Of a DNA stretch of 38,033 bases, positions 25,178 to 32,340 are shown one piece after another. The DNA comes from Gammaproteobacteria bacterium (lineage in GTDB: Bacteria; Pseudomonadota; Gammaproteobacteria; Steroidobacterales; Steroidobacteraceae), in contig DAHXNE010000048.1 of the NCBI GenBank assembly GCA_027366635.1, positions 1-38,033 of the forward strand, read 5' to 3'. How positions within the stretch are numbered: the first letter of the stretch is position 1; the number at the start of each line of letters is the position of its first letter. The translations under genes were made by a program, and so were the position numbers. The notes under the pieces are model-generated. The model ran no database searches. It worked only from the letters and a program-made list of their open reading frames with translations, and was not told the DNA's origin.

Positions 25178-25786
25178 GTGAGCCTCGAACGGTTGTTTCC
25201 AACGCTGGTTTATTCACGGCGCCTCTCCGAGGCGCCGCAGCTCGTGCCCCGGCTCTTGCGCGAGAGCCGCCAACTACGGCTCGATGACCCGGCCGGCCGG
25301 CGCTGGTCGGCGCGGAAGTACCCCGGTGGCTACACCTCATACGGCACCGCGTGCCGCATGCACCGGCTGTCCCCGACATTCGGGGCGCTCGAGCACGCGA
25401 TCGACCGGCACGTGGCCGCCTTCGCCCGCTCGCTCGAACTCGATCTGACCGGCCGCGCGCTCGCCATGACCGACTGTTGGGTCAACATCATGCGGCGTGG
25501 CACGGCTCATGGTCTGCATCTGCATCCGCTCGCCACGATCAGCGGTACGTTCTATCTCAAGACCCCGCGCGGCTGTGCCGCGCTGAAGATCGAGGATCCG
25601 CGACTCGAGCGCATGATGGCGGCCCCGCCGCGGCGGCGCACGGCGAGCCGCCCCAATCGGCCGTGGGTCGAGATCGCGGCGTCGGCCGGTTCCGTGGTGC
25701 TGTTCGAGAGCTGGCTGCGCCATGAGGTGCCGGCGAATCCCGCCGGTGAGCGCATCAGTATCAGCTTCAATTATAGTTGGTTTTGA
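25178..25786 (+). CDS. putative 2OG-Fe(II) oxygenase-like protein (TIGR02466-type)
   Basis: 202 residues. It begins LERLFPTLVYS, the usual opening of TIGR02466 proteins. A double-stranded beta-helix region carries a candidate metal site: His111/His114/His116 in AHGLHLHPLATISGTFYL and the distal His182 in LFESWLRHEVP, with Arg192 in GERISISFNYSWF as the expected 2-oxoglutarate ligand. The usual HxD is replaced by a His-rich HLH segment, as seen in many members. Substrate and role are unknown. The start is a GTG; no upstream ATG fits and no clear ribosome-binding site is visible, so the N terminus is the least certain part. It lies 188 bp behind bkdB and may be in the same transcript. Confidence 0.82.
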   Translation: MSLERLFPTLVYSRRLSEAPQLVPRLLRESRQLRLDDPAGRRWSARKYPGGYTSYGTACRMHRLSPTFGALEHAIDRHVAAFARSLELDLTGRALAMTDCWVNIMRRGTAHGLHLHPLATISGTFYLKTPRGCAALKIEDPRLERMMAAPPRRRTASRPNRPWVEIAASAGSVVLFESWLRHEVPANPAGERISISFNYSWF

Positions 25787-25930
25787 TCGGCATGTCCGGG
25801 CTGGGCGGCGGCTTCACGGGCCAGCGTCACGGCGATCCGGTCGGCCAGGCGCCCGAGCAGCCGGCTCATGGCCCGCGCCTGGCCGCGAAAGCTCATGGTG
25901 CGCTGCCTGGTGGCAAGAGATCAGAGTGCT

Positions 25931-26031
25931 GCCCTGACACGTCTTCGCCCCGTTCCTGACGGTGCTCGAGGTGTCTCGGTCCTTGCGGGCTGTGCAGCCT
26001 GCGCGGGCCTTTTGGCCGGTTGGCGGTTCAT
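25931..26031 (+). repeat. inverted repeat, left arm
   Basis: The first 48 bases (25931-25978) match the reverse complement of 26402-26449 at about 43 positions, with GCCCTGAC at the outer end and the block CGTTCCTGACGG kept exactly. About 35 bases further in, GCCGGTT-G-GCGGTTCAT (26015-26031) matches the other arm again with one change. An 18-base length difference separates the two matching blocks, so the arms are old and diverged. Confidence 0.6.
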
Positions 26032-26366
26032 CGTGGGGCGGCGAGTCGGCAGTGGCTGCGGCGCATCGCCAGCGAACAGCTGCCCGCGAGGTGCGCGCGG
26101 CCCGAAGAGTCGGGCTTGCGCGCGCAATTTCATGCCGCAATGTGGTCAGGGTGTGCCCAGATCCGCGACCGGCAGTACCCGATCGCAGACTTCACGCCCA
26201 ACCGTTTCCGCGCCGTCATCCGGCGGTAGCCGTTCCGGCGCGATCGCGCGCGCCAGAGGGTGCGCGGATCGAGCGCAGCACGTGCGAGCATGCACAGCAG
26301 CGCAGCGAAGATCAGGCAGATGCCGCCGGCGCCGATCGATACCGGCAATACGGCGGCCCGCCGGCC

Positions 26367-26449
26367 ATGAACCGCGAACCGGCTCAACGCGCCGCACGGC
26401 GCCAGACACCGCGAGCGCCGTCAGGAACGGCGCGAACACGGGTCAGGGC
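26367..26449 (-). repeat. inverted repeat, right arm
   Basis: This is the partner of the arm at 25931-26031. Read on the minus strand from 26449 it starts GCCCTGACCCGTG and carries the same CGTTCCTGACGG core and, after a shorter spacer, the GCCGGTTCGCGGTTCAT block. The outer end lies four bases beyond the slyD stop codon (26453). There are no flanking direct repeats that I can recognise as target-site duplications. Confidence 0.6.
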
Positions 26450-26452
26450 AGG

Positions 26453-26932
26453 CTAATGATGTCCGCCCGGACCGTGGACGTGCCCGTGCTCCAATTCCGC
26501 CTCGGTGGCGGGGCGGACGTCTTCGATGCGGACCTCGAACTGCAGCGTCTTGCCGGCCATGGGATGGTTGCCGTCGAGCGTGACCATGTCGCCGATGACC
26601 TGGGTGACCGTCACGGCCCGCGGACCTTGCTCGGTCTGTGCCTGCAAGCGCAGACCGGCACGAATGTCGCTGATGCCACGCAGCGCGCGGCGCGGAACGC
26701 GCTGCACCAGACTGTCGTCGTATTCGCCGTAGCCCTCGGCCGGCTGCACCGTCACCGTCAACTCATCGCCGCTGGTGCGGCCGCTGAGCTCCTTCTCGAG
26801 CCCCGGGATGATGTGGCCGTGGCCGTGCAGATAGGCGAGGGGCTCGCCCGGATCGGACTGCTCGAGCACCGTGCCGACCTCGTCCTTGAGGGTGTAATGA
26901 AAGGTGACGACGGAATCTGTGCCGATGGTCAT
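26453..26932 (-). CDS. slyD: FKBP-type peptidyl-prolyl cis-trans isomerase, SlyD-like
   Basis: 159 residues, the compact SlyD form. The FKBP half-domain has VVTFHYTLKDEVGTVLEQSD, PLAYLHGHGHIIPGLEKELSG and the returning QFEVRIEDVRPA. The insert-in-flap chaperone domain lies between (about residues 70-130), with PAEGYGEYDDSLVQRVPR and ...MVTLDGNHPMAGKTL. The C terminus EHGHVHGPGGHH is a short His-rich tail able to bind nickel or zinc. It catalyses prolyl isomerisation and acts as a folding helper and metallochaperone in the cytoplasm. A GGAG seven bases before the ATG supports the start. Its leader is repeat copy B, which supplies a promoter. Confidence 0.95.
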   Translation of the reverse strand: MTIGTDSVVTFHYTLKDEVGTVLEQSDPGEPLAYLHGHGHIIPGLEKELSGRTSGDELTVTVQPAEGYGEYDDSLVQRVPRRALRGISDIRAGLRLQAQTEQGPRAVTVTQVIGDMVTLDGNHPMAGKTLQFEVRIEDVRPATEAELEHGHVHGPGGHH

Positions 26933-26961
26933 CGAGGGGCTCCAAGGGTTTGGGACGAATG

Positions 26962-27226
26962 TTAGAGCCCAGACTTGGCCCCGAACGTGGAGCTGCTCCT
27001 GACAGCACACGCAAGACCCCGGTCCCGCAGGACCTTCCATCCGGTTCGCGCTTCTTTGCGGTCGGACTTGCCTCGCTCGGCCGGGCCGGGCGGCGTCACG
27101 GATCCGCTCCACGCGCTTTACGTCCCGCCCTCTCGGCGGTAGGGGCATTCACCCAACTGACATTATATACAGCGGCGCGAATCGATGCAAGGTCTGGGCG
27201 AAATCGTACCGGCCGGCGCATATCCC
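26962..27226 (-). repeat. dispersed ~265-bp non-coding repeat, copy B (5' leader of slyD)
   Basis: Partner of copy A at 20603-20865. The 226 bases from 27001 to 27226 align gap-free with 20640-20865 with 25 mismatches, mostly transitions. The hairpins GGTCC-CGCA-GGACC (27021-27034) and CCGCC-CTCTC-GGCGG (27125-27139) are identical in the two copies. The edge near 26962 lies 30 bases before the slyD start codon, almost the same distance as copy A keeps from its gene, while the short sequence between repeat and start codon is unrelated. No target-site duplication or transposase is present. Confidence 0.85.
27162..27190 (-). promoter_or_regulatory. promoter inside repeat copy B, reading toward slyD
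   Basis: On the minus strand TTGCAT (27190-27185), a 17-base spacer and a perfect TATAAT (27167-27162). The spacer has changed at seven or more positions relative to copy A while both boxes' spacing and the -10 box are kept. Transcription would begin near 27155, giving a leader of about 220 bases ahead of slyD. Confidence 0.65.
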
Positions 27227-27484
27227 GCGGCGCGGTGGCTTAAACCGCCGGGGTCAGTCACATCCCGGTGCGCGTGAGCGCCGCGGCGGGCGCGGCGAGT
27301 CTATCGCCGGTTGAGTTCGCTCGCTACGCGCCGCGCCGGCTCTCTGCAGCTCTCTCAAAGGGAGTAGCCGCGCCGCTCTCGCACAGGCCAGGGTTTGCAC
27401 CCCCGCGATGGTCATGTGCCGGGCTGCGCCGACACCTACACTGCCGGCCGTTCAGTACGACTATGGGCTCAAAGGTAAAACATC
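27227..27484. other. non-coding interval upstream of a possible small ORF
   Basis: About 260 bases with only short, arginine-rich frames and no ribosome-binding sites. I see a short GCGGT/ACCGC inverted repeat near 27228-27246 and no recognisable promoter. An AAAGG shortly before 27485 belongs to the possible small gene that follows. Confidence 0.4.
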
Positions 27485-27571
27485 ATGGCGATCGCGATAA
27501 TTCAGCTGGTTCTCACTTGGGTGGTGCTGCTCGGTTTCGGTTACGAGACCGTAATGACCCGCCGCGTCTGA
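27485..27571 (+). CDS. possible 28-aa single-pass membrane microprotein
   Basis: ATG to TGA encodes MAIAIIQLVLTWVVLLGFGY followed by ETVMTRRV. This is a hydrophobic helix of about 20 residues and a short basic C-terminal tail, the typical make-up of bacterial small membrane proteins with the tail inside. An AAAGG Shine-Dalgarno lies about nine bases upstream. Translation is not otherwise supported; the main argument is that a frame this hydrophobic and correctly signalled is unusual in GC-rich non-coding DNA. An 8-bp hairpin (27580-27601) follows nine bases after the stop. It is convergent with the methylisocitrate lyase gene. Confidence 0.4.
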   Translation: MAIAIIQLVLTWVVLLGFGYETVMTRRV

Positions 27572-27579
27572 ATCCCATC

Positions 27580-27601
27580 GCGCCGCGAGTCAACGCGGCG
27601 C
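27580..27601. terminator. bidirectional hairpin between the microprotein ORF and prpB
   Basis: GCGCCGCG (27580-27587) and CGCGGCGC (27594-27601) form a perfect 8-bp stem with a six-base loop, one base beyond the stop codon of prpB and nine bases beyond the stop of the plus-strand small ORF. It lacks a T-run on either side. It probably marks the 3' end of the prp transcript. Confidence 0.5.
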
Positions 27602-27602
27602 T

Positions 27603-28505
27603 CTACGGCGGGAGACTCTTCACGATCGAAGCGTCGAGCGCCTCGTATTCCCCGTAACGAATCGTCTCGTAGAGCTCCTGGCGGGTCTGCATCTGGCCGA
27701 TCAGAGCGCCAGGTCCGCCGTCGCGCGCGATCGTCTCGTAGAGCCGCTCGTGAGCGCGGGCGGCCATGCGCAGCGCGCTCACCGGCCAGATCACCATCCT
27801 GTATCCCATGGCGCGAAACTCCTCGGCCGTGAAGTACGGCGTGCGCCCGAACTCGGTCATGTTGGCGAGCAGCGGGGCGCCGATCCGCCGTGCGAACTCG
27901 CGGAACATCTCGGCGTTGGTGAGCGCCTCCGGGAAGATCGCGTCGGCTCCCGCATCGAGATAGCGCTGCGCTCGCGCGACGGCGCTGTCCAGCCCCTCGC
28001 TCGCGGCCGCGTCGGTGCGCGCAATGATGTACAGGTGCCGGCGGGCGCGGGCCGCCGCCGCGATCTTTGTCGCCATTTCCTCCGCCGGCACCAGTTTCTT
28101 GTCGTTCAGATGGCCGCATTTCTTCGGCAGCACCTGATCTTCGATGTGCACCGCCGCCGCGCCCGCCTCTTCGAACGCGCGTACCATGTGCATGACGTTC
28201 AGCGCCTCGCCGTAGCCGGTGTCGCCGTCGACGAGCAGCGGCAGGCTCGCGGCGCGGCTGATCTGGCGGATGAAGAAGCAGACGTCCTCGATCGTGATGA
28301 TGCCCAAATCCGGCAAACCCATCGAGGCGCTCATCGCCGCGCCCGACAGATACACGGCCTCGAATCCGGCGCGCTTGGCCTGTAGCGCCGCGAGCCCGTT
28401 GTAGGCGCCCGGCAGCGGCAGGATCGGACCGCGTCGCACGAGCGCCGCGAACCGCTCGCCAGCGGGGGTGGCGGGCTGATCCGCCCCGATCAGGTAGGTG
28501 CTCAC
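27603..28505 (-). CDS. prpB: 2-methylisocitrate lyase
   Basis: 300 residues of the isocitrate lyase/PEP mutase superfamily. It splits 2-methylisocitrate into pyruvate and succinate in propionate degradation. The catalytic Cys130 is in the KKCGHL motif; Mg-binding VDGDTGYGE (Asp93, Asp95) and HIEDQ are present, along with the SGAAMSAS and EALT segments. The subgroup could also include oxaloacetate decarboxylase-type proteins, but KKCGH and the prpC-prpD neighbours decide for PrpB. The start is a GTG, supported by GAGGAGG eight bases upstream. It is the last gene of the minus-strand prp operon, 13 bp behind prpD. Confidence 0.93.
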   Translation of the reverse strand: MSTYLIGADQPATPAGERFAALVRRGPILPLPGAYNGLAALQAKRAGFEAVYLSGAAMSASMGLPDLGIITIEDVCFFIRQISRAASLPLLVDGDTGYGEALNVMHMVRAFEEAGAAAVHIEDQVLPKKCGHLNDKKLVPAEEMATKIAAAARARRHLYIIARTDAAASEGLDSAVARAQRYLDAGADAIFPEALTNAEMFREFARRIGAPLLANMTEFGRTPYFTAEEFRAMGYRMVIWPVSALRMAARAHERLYETIARDGGPGALIGQMQTRQELYETIRYGEYEALDASIVKSLPP

Positions 28506-28518
28506 AGCGGCCGCCTCC

Positions 28519-29970
28519 TCAAATCACGTACAGATCGAAGTACTCGTTGACCGGCGTGCGCTCGAGGCGCTCCCGATCGAGCGACAGCTCGGCGATCAAT
28601 CGCCGTTGCTTGGCCGGGAAGCGCCGCGCGAGGTTGCGTCGGAACTTCTCAAGCAGCAGCGGGATGCCCTCGGCGCGCCGGCGCCGGTGTCCGATGGGAT
28701 ACTCCACCACCACTTCCGGTAGTTCGCGGCCATCGGTGAGCCGCACCGTCACCGCGTTGGCGATGGAGCGTTTCTCAGGGTCGAGATAGTCGCGCGTGAA
28801 CTGCGGCTCTTCGACGCAGTGGATGCGTGCTCGCAGCGCATCGATGCGCGGATCGGCGGCCACCGCGTCCTCGTAATCCGCCGCGCTCAGGCGGCCGAAG
28901 ATCAACGGCACCGCCATCATGTACTGGATGCAATGGTCGCGGTCGGCGGGATTGGCGAGCGGCCCGTGCTTGTCGATGATGCGCAGGCATGCCTGATGGG
29001 TGCGCACGGTGATGCGCTCGATCTGCTCGGGACCGACCCCGAGCGCCTCGAGCCGGCTGTGGATCTGCATGGCCGCTTCCACTGCGGTCTGGGCGTGGAA
29101 CTCGGCCGGATAGGAGATCTTGAACAAGACATTTTCCATGACGTAGGAGCCATAGCCGCGCGAGATCTTGAGGGGCTCGCCCTGGAGCGATACGGCGTAG
29201 AAGCCCCAGGTCTTGGCCGACAGAGCCGTCGGATAGCCCATCTCGCCGGTGCGCGCCATCAGCGCCAGGCGGACGGCGCGGCTGGTCGCATCGCCCGCGG
29301 CCCAGCTCTTGCGCGAGCCGGTGTTCGGCGCGTGGCGATAGGTGCGCAGGCTCTGTCCGTCCACCCAGGCGAGTGAAATCGCGTTGACGATCTCATCGCG
29401 CGACAGGCCGAGCAGGCGGCCGACCACCGCCGTGGAGGCGACCTTGACCAGCAGCACGTGATCGAGACCGACGCGGTTGAAGCTGTTCTCGAGCGCGATG
29501 ACTCCCTGGATCTCATGCGCGCGGATCATCGCGGTCAACACATCGCGCATCGTCAGGGGCGCGCGTCCGCGGGCCAGCGCCTCGCGTGACAGCCAGTCGG
29601 CGCTGGCGGCGATCCCGCCGAGGTTGTCCGACGGATGCCCCCACTCGGCCGCGAGCCAGGTGTCGTTGAAGTCGAGCCAGCGGATCATCGCGCCGATGTT
29701 GAACGCGGCCTGCACCGGGTCGAGCTGAAACTGCGTGCCCGGAACCCGCGCCCCGTTCGGCACCCAGGTCCCGGGCACGATCGGGCCGAGGAGCTTGGCG
29801 CAGGCGGGGTAGTCGAGCGCCTCCAGGCCGCATCCGAGCGTGTCGAGCAGACAGTAGTGCGCCGTCTGGTAGGCCAGATCGCCGCCGGGATCGCCGCCGA
29901 GCACATAGTCGGCGATGTCGAGCAGGACCTTGTCGGGGGAGGGCCGGGCGCTGTCGTGATGTGTGGACAT
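28519..29970 (-). CDS. prpD: 2-methylcitrate dehydratase (MmgE/PrpD family)
   Basis: 483 residues, the same length as the enterobacterial PrpD. It dehydrates 2-methylcitrate to 2-methylaconitate. MmgE/PrpD signatures are [68 protein letters not shown], the [16 protein letters not shown] segment and IGHRRRR. It needs no iron-sulfur cluster, and an aconitase would complete the following hydration. No acnD or prpF lies in the window, consistent with use of the PrpD route. It lies 21 bp behind prpC and 13 bp ahead of prpB. Confidence 0.93.
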   Translation of the reverse strand: MSTHHDSARPSPDKVLLDIADYVLGGDPGGDLAYQTAHYCLLDTLGCGLEALDYPACAKLLGPIVPGTWVPNGARVPGTQFQLDPVQAAFNIGAMIRWLDFNDTWLAAEWGHPSDNLGGIAASADWLSREALARGRAPLTMRDVLTAMIRAHEIQGVIALENSFNRVGLDHVLLVKVASTAVVGRLLGLSRDEIVNAISLAWVDGQSLRTYRHAPNTGSRKSWAAGDATSRAVRLALMARTGEMGYPTALSAKTWGFYAVSLQGEPLKISRGYGSYVMENVLFKISYPAEFHAQTAVEAAMQIHSRLEALGVGPEQIERITVRTHQACLRIIDKHGPLANPADRDHCIQYMMAVPLIFGRLSAADYEDAVAADPRIDALRARIHCVEEPQFTRDYLDPEKRSIANAVTVRLTDGRELPEVVVEYPIGHRRRRAEGIPLLLEKFRRNLARRFPAKQRRLIAELSLDRERLERTPVNEYFDLYVI

Positions 29971-29991
29971 GGTGCGGCGGTGCGGCGGGTG

Positions 29992-31152
29992 TCAGGGTCG
30001 CTTGCCGAGCGGCACGAACGATCGGGGCTCGGGACCAACATACTGGGCGGTCGGGCGGATGATCTTGCCGTCGGCGCGCTGCTCGATCACGTGCGCCGCC
30101 CAGCCCGCGGTGCGGGCGATCACGAACAGCGGCGTGAACATCTCGGTCGGCACTTGCATCAGATGGTAGGACACCGCCGAGAACCAGTCGAGGTTGGGAA
30201 ACATCCGCTTCTCGCGCAGCATCACCGTCTCGATGCGCTCGGCGATCGAGAACATCTTTAGGTCGTCGGCCTGTTCGCCGAGCTCGCGGGCGAGCGCCTT
30301 GATCACCTGATTGCGCGGATCGGACACCGTGTAGACCGGATGGCCGAAGCCGATGATGACCTCCTTGCGGGACAGGCGCGAGCGGATATCGGCTTCGGCG
30401 CCGTCCGGATCCGCATAGCGCAGCTGGATCTCGCAGGCGACCTCGTTCGCTCCGCCATGCTTCGGCCCGCGTAGCGCGCCGATCGCGCCGGCAATGCAGG
30501 AGTACATGTCGGAGCCGGTGCCGGCGATGACTCGAGCGGCGAACGTCGAGGCATTGAACTCGTGCTCGGCGTAAAGAATGAGCGAAGTATGCATGGCCCG
30601 CACCCAGGCGGCCGGCGGCGGCCGGCGGTGCAGGACGTGCAGGAAGTGTCCGCCGATCGAATCGTCCTCGGTCTCGAGCTGCACCGGGTGCCCGCCGTGG
30701 CTGACGTGGTACCAGTAGGCGAGCATCGAACCGAGCGAGGCGATCAGGCGATCGGCGATATCGCGCGCGCCGGATTCGGGATGTCCATCCTTCTCCGGCA
30801 GCGTGCAGCCGAGCGCCGAGACGCCGGTGCGCAGCACGTCCATCGGATGGGCCGCGGCGGGCAGTTGCTCGAGCACGGCGTGCACCACGGCGGGCAACCC
30901 CCGCAACGAACGCAGCTTGGCCTTGTAGGCGGCCAGCTCGGTCCGGTTCGGCAGGGTGCCGTGGATGAGCAGGTGAGCGATTTCTTCATACTCGCAGGCG
31001 GTGGCGATCTCGAGGATGTCGTAGCCGCGGTAGTGCAGGTCATTGCCGCTGTGCCCGACGGTGCAGAGTGCTGTGGTGCCCGCCGCCACTCCGGAGAGCG
31101 CGACGGATTTCTTCGGTTTCAGCCCCGGAGCTGGCTGTGCGGTGGCATTCAT
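29992..31152 (-). CDS. prpC: 2-methylcitrate synthase (citrate synthase family)
   Basis: 386 residues. It condenses propionyl-CoA with oxaloacetate to 2-methylcitrate. Catalytic elements are [26 protein letters not shown] and [13 protein letters not shown] (active-site His residues), with the Asp in [44 protein letters not shown] is the typical PrpC opening. The protein lacks the extra N-terminal domain of hexameric Gram-negative GltA, as expected for PrpC. It is the first gene of prpC-prpD-prpB and is divergent from a LysR gene; a strong palindrome lies in the shared 76-bp control region. Confidence 0.93.
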   Translation of the reverse strand: MNATAQPAPGLKPKKSVALSGVAAGTTALCTVGHSGNDLHYRGYDILEIATACEYEEIAHLLIHGTLPNRTELAAYKAKLRSLRGLPAVVHAVLEQLPAAAHPMDVLRTGVSALGCTLPEKDGHPESGARDIADRLIASLGSMLAYWYHVSHGGHPVQLETEDDSIGGHFLHVLHRRPPPAAWVRAMHTSLILYAEHEFNASTFAARVIAGTGSDMYSCIAGAIGALRGPKHGGANEVACEIQLRYADPDGAEADIRSRLSRKEVIIGFGHPVYTVSDPRNQVIKALARELGEQADDLKMFSIAERIETVMLREKRMFPNLDWFSAVSYHLMQVPTEMFTPLFVIARTAGWAAHVIEQRADGKIIRPTAQYVGPEPRSFVPLGKRP

Positions 31153-31189
31153 GCGGCGACTTTAGTCTCGCCGGAGTCCAGACGAAAAT

Positions 31190-31213
31190 ATATTGAAAAT
31201 AAAATTTCAATAT
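31190..31213. promoter_or_regulatory. palindromic LysR-type operator between prpC and lysR
   Basis: ATATTGAAA (31190-31198) and TTTCAATAT (31205-31213) form a perfect 9-bp inverted repeat with a six-base AT spacer. Inside it lies the T-N11-A pattern expected for LysR-type regulators. It sits in a short AT-rich island in GC-rich DNA, 38 bp from the prpC start and 16 bp from the LysR start, so it is well placed for activation of prp and autoregulation of the regulator. Confidence 0.75.
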
Positions 31214-31228
31214 GCAAAAAGTATCGTC

Positions 31229-32116
31229 ATGGAGTTGCGCCATCTGCGGTACTTCCTCGCCGTGGCGGAGGAGCTGAACATCACCCGGGCGGCGCGCCGG
31301 CTCAATATCTCGCAGCCGCCGCTGACGCAGCAGATCAAGGCCCTCGAGGCGGAGCTCGGCGTGACCCTCATCGACCGCTCGGCCTACCGAATCGCGCTCA
31401 CGGACGCCGGCCAGGTGTTCGCAGGCGAAGCGGCGCGCATTCTGGACGCGGTGCGCGCCGCCGCGGGGCTGGTGCGCTCGGCGGCCCGCGGCGCCCGGGG
31501 GCGGGTCCGGGTGGGCTTCACCGAATCCGCCTCGTTCAATCCGCTGGTGACCTCCGCGCTGCGCGCTTTCCGGGCCGCCTATCCGCAGGTCGAGATTTCC
31601 CTCGAGGAGCATCCGTCCACGGATCTGGCCACGGCATTGCGCGAAGGGGGGATAGACGTGGGCTTCCTGCGCCCGCCGCTGCCAGAGGGACGAGGGTTGG
31701 TGTTCGATCTGCTGGAACGGGAGCCCCTGGTCGTCGCCGTGCCGAGTGAGCACAGGTTGGCGCGGCGCCGCAGGCTGCGGCTGAGCGACCTCGCCGCCGA
31801 GACCTTCATCCTTTATCCGCGCGCCGTGCGCCCGGGGCTGGCCGACGAGGTGGTCGACGCCTGCGAGGCGGCGGGCTTTACGCCCCGGGTGGGACAGTAC
31901 ACGCCGCAGCTGTCGTCCACGATCAATCTGGTCGCGGCATCGCTGGGCATTTCAGTCGTGCCGGCGAGCATGCGCTCGCTGCAACCCCGAACGGTGGCGT
32001 ACGTGCCGCTGCACGGCGAGACGTTGCATGCCCTGCTGGGCGTGGCGTACCGGGGTGAGGAGCGCTCCGCGGTGGTGCGCCAGTTCATCGAGCAGGCGCG
32101 GGCCGCTTCGCAATAA
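31229..32116 (+). CDS. LysR-family transcriptional regulator, probable regulator of the prp operon
   Basis: 295 residues. The N-terminal winged helix-turn-helix (residues 1-60) is MELRHLRYFLAVAEELNITRAARRLNISQPPLTQQIKALEAELG, a textbook LysR start. The effector-binding domain follows (about 90-290: GRVRVGFTESASFNPLV, EEHPSTDLATALREGGIDVGFLRPP, LVAASLGISVVPASM), related to the CatM/BenM-type branch. The ATG at 31229 is preferred over a TTG twelve codons upstream, because the extra residues would be encoded by the operator itself. Its position divergent from prpC suggests it senses a propionate-derived metabolite such as 2-methylcitrate. Confidence 0.93.
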   Translation: MELRHLRYFLAVAEELNITRAARRLNISQPPLTQQIKALEAELGVTLIDRSAYRIALTDAGQVFAGEAARILDAVRAAAGLVRSAARGARGRVRVGFTESASFNPLVTSALRAFRAAYPQVEISLEEHPSTDLATALREGGIDVGFLRPPLPEGRGLVFDLLEREPLVVAVPSEHRLARRRRLRLSDLAAETFILYPRAVRPGLADEVVDACEAAGFTPRVGQYTPQLSSTINLVAASLGISVVPASMRSLQPRTVAYVPLHGETLHALLGVAYRGEERSAVVRQFIEQARAASQ

Positions 32117-32340
32117 GCCGGCGTACGGCGCTCGGGCCGGACGGTCTTCCCGGCGGGTTGACGCCAGCGCTCGTTGCCGAGATCCGCCGGGTGTTCGATG
32201 GACAGCTCGCCGCCGCGGTGAGCCCGCGTGGCGCGACGGTGCGGGAACGCCTCGAGAGACTCGAGCGCCAGTGCGCCCGAGCGCTTCACTTGCGTGTGGA
32301 TCCTGCGTACGATCGGGGCAGCATACCGCCAGGAACCAAC

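Larger units (their letters stand above)
25787..26452. other. gene-poor block bracketed by an imperfect inverted repeat
   Basis: About 665 bases between the oxygenase gene and slyD with no supportable gene. The most gene-like frame is on the minus strand at 26130-26387; it contains one hydrophobic segment (LPVSIGAGGICLIFAALLCML) but ends in an arginine-rich stretch with no known match and no clear ribosome-binding site. The block is flanked by the two arms listed separately (25931-26031 and 26367-26449), suggesting a degraded insertion or MITE-like element, or an inverted duplication of a gene start. Confidence 0.5.

Noticed and set aside
23673..25379. Minus-strand frame of 568 codons opposite bkdB
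   Set aside because: Composition is arginine-, histidine- and alanine-rich without domains; it is a shadow of the E2 gene.
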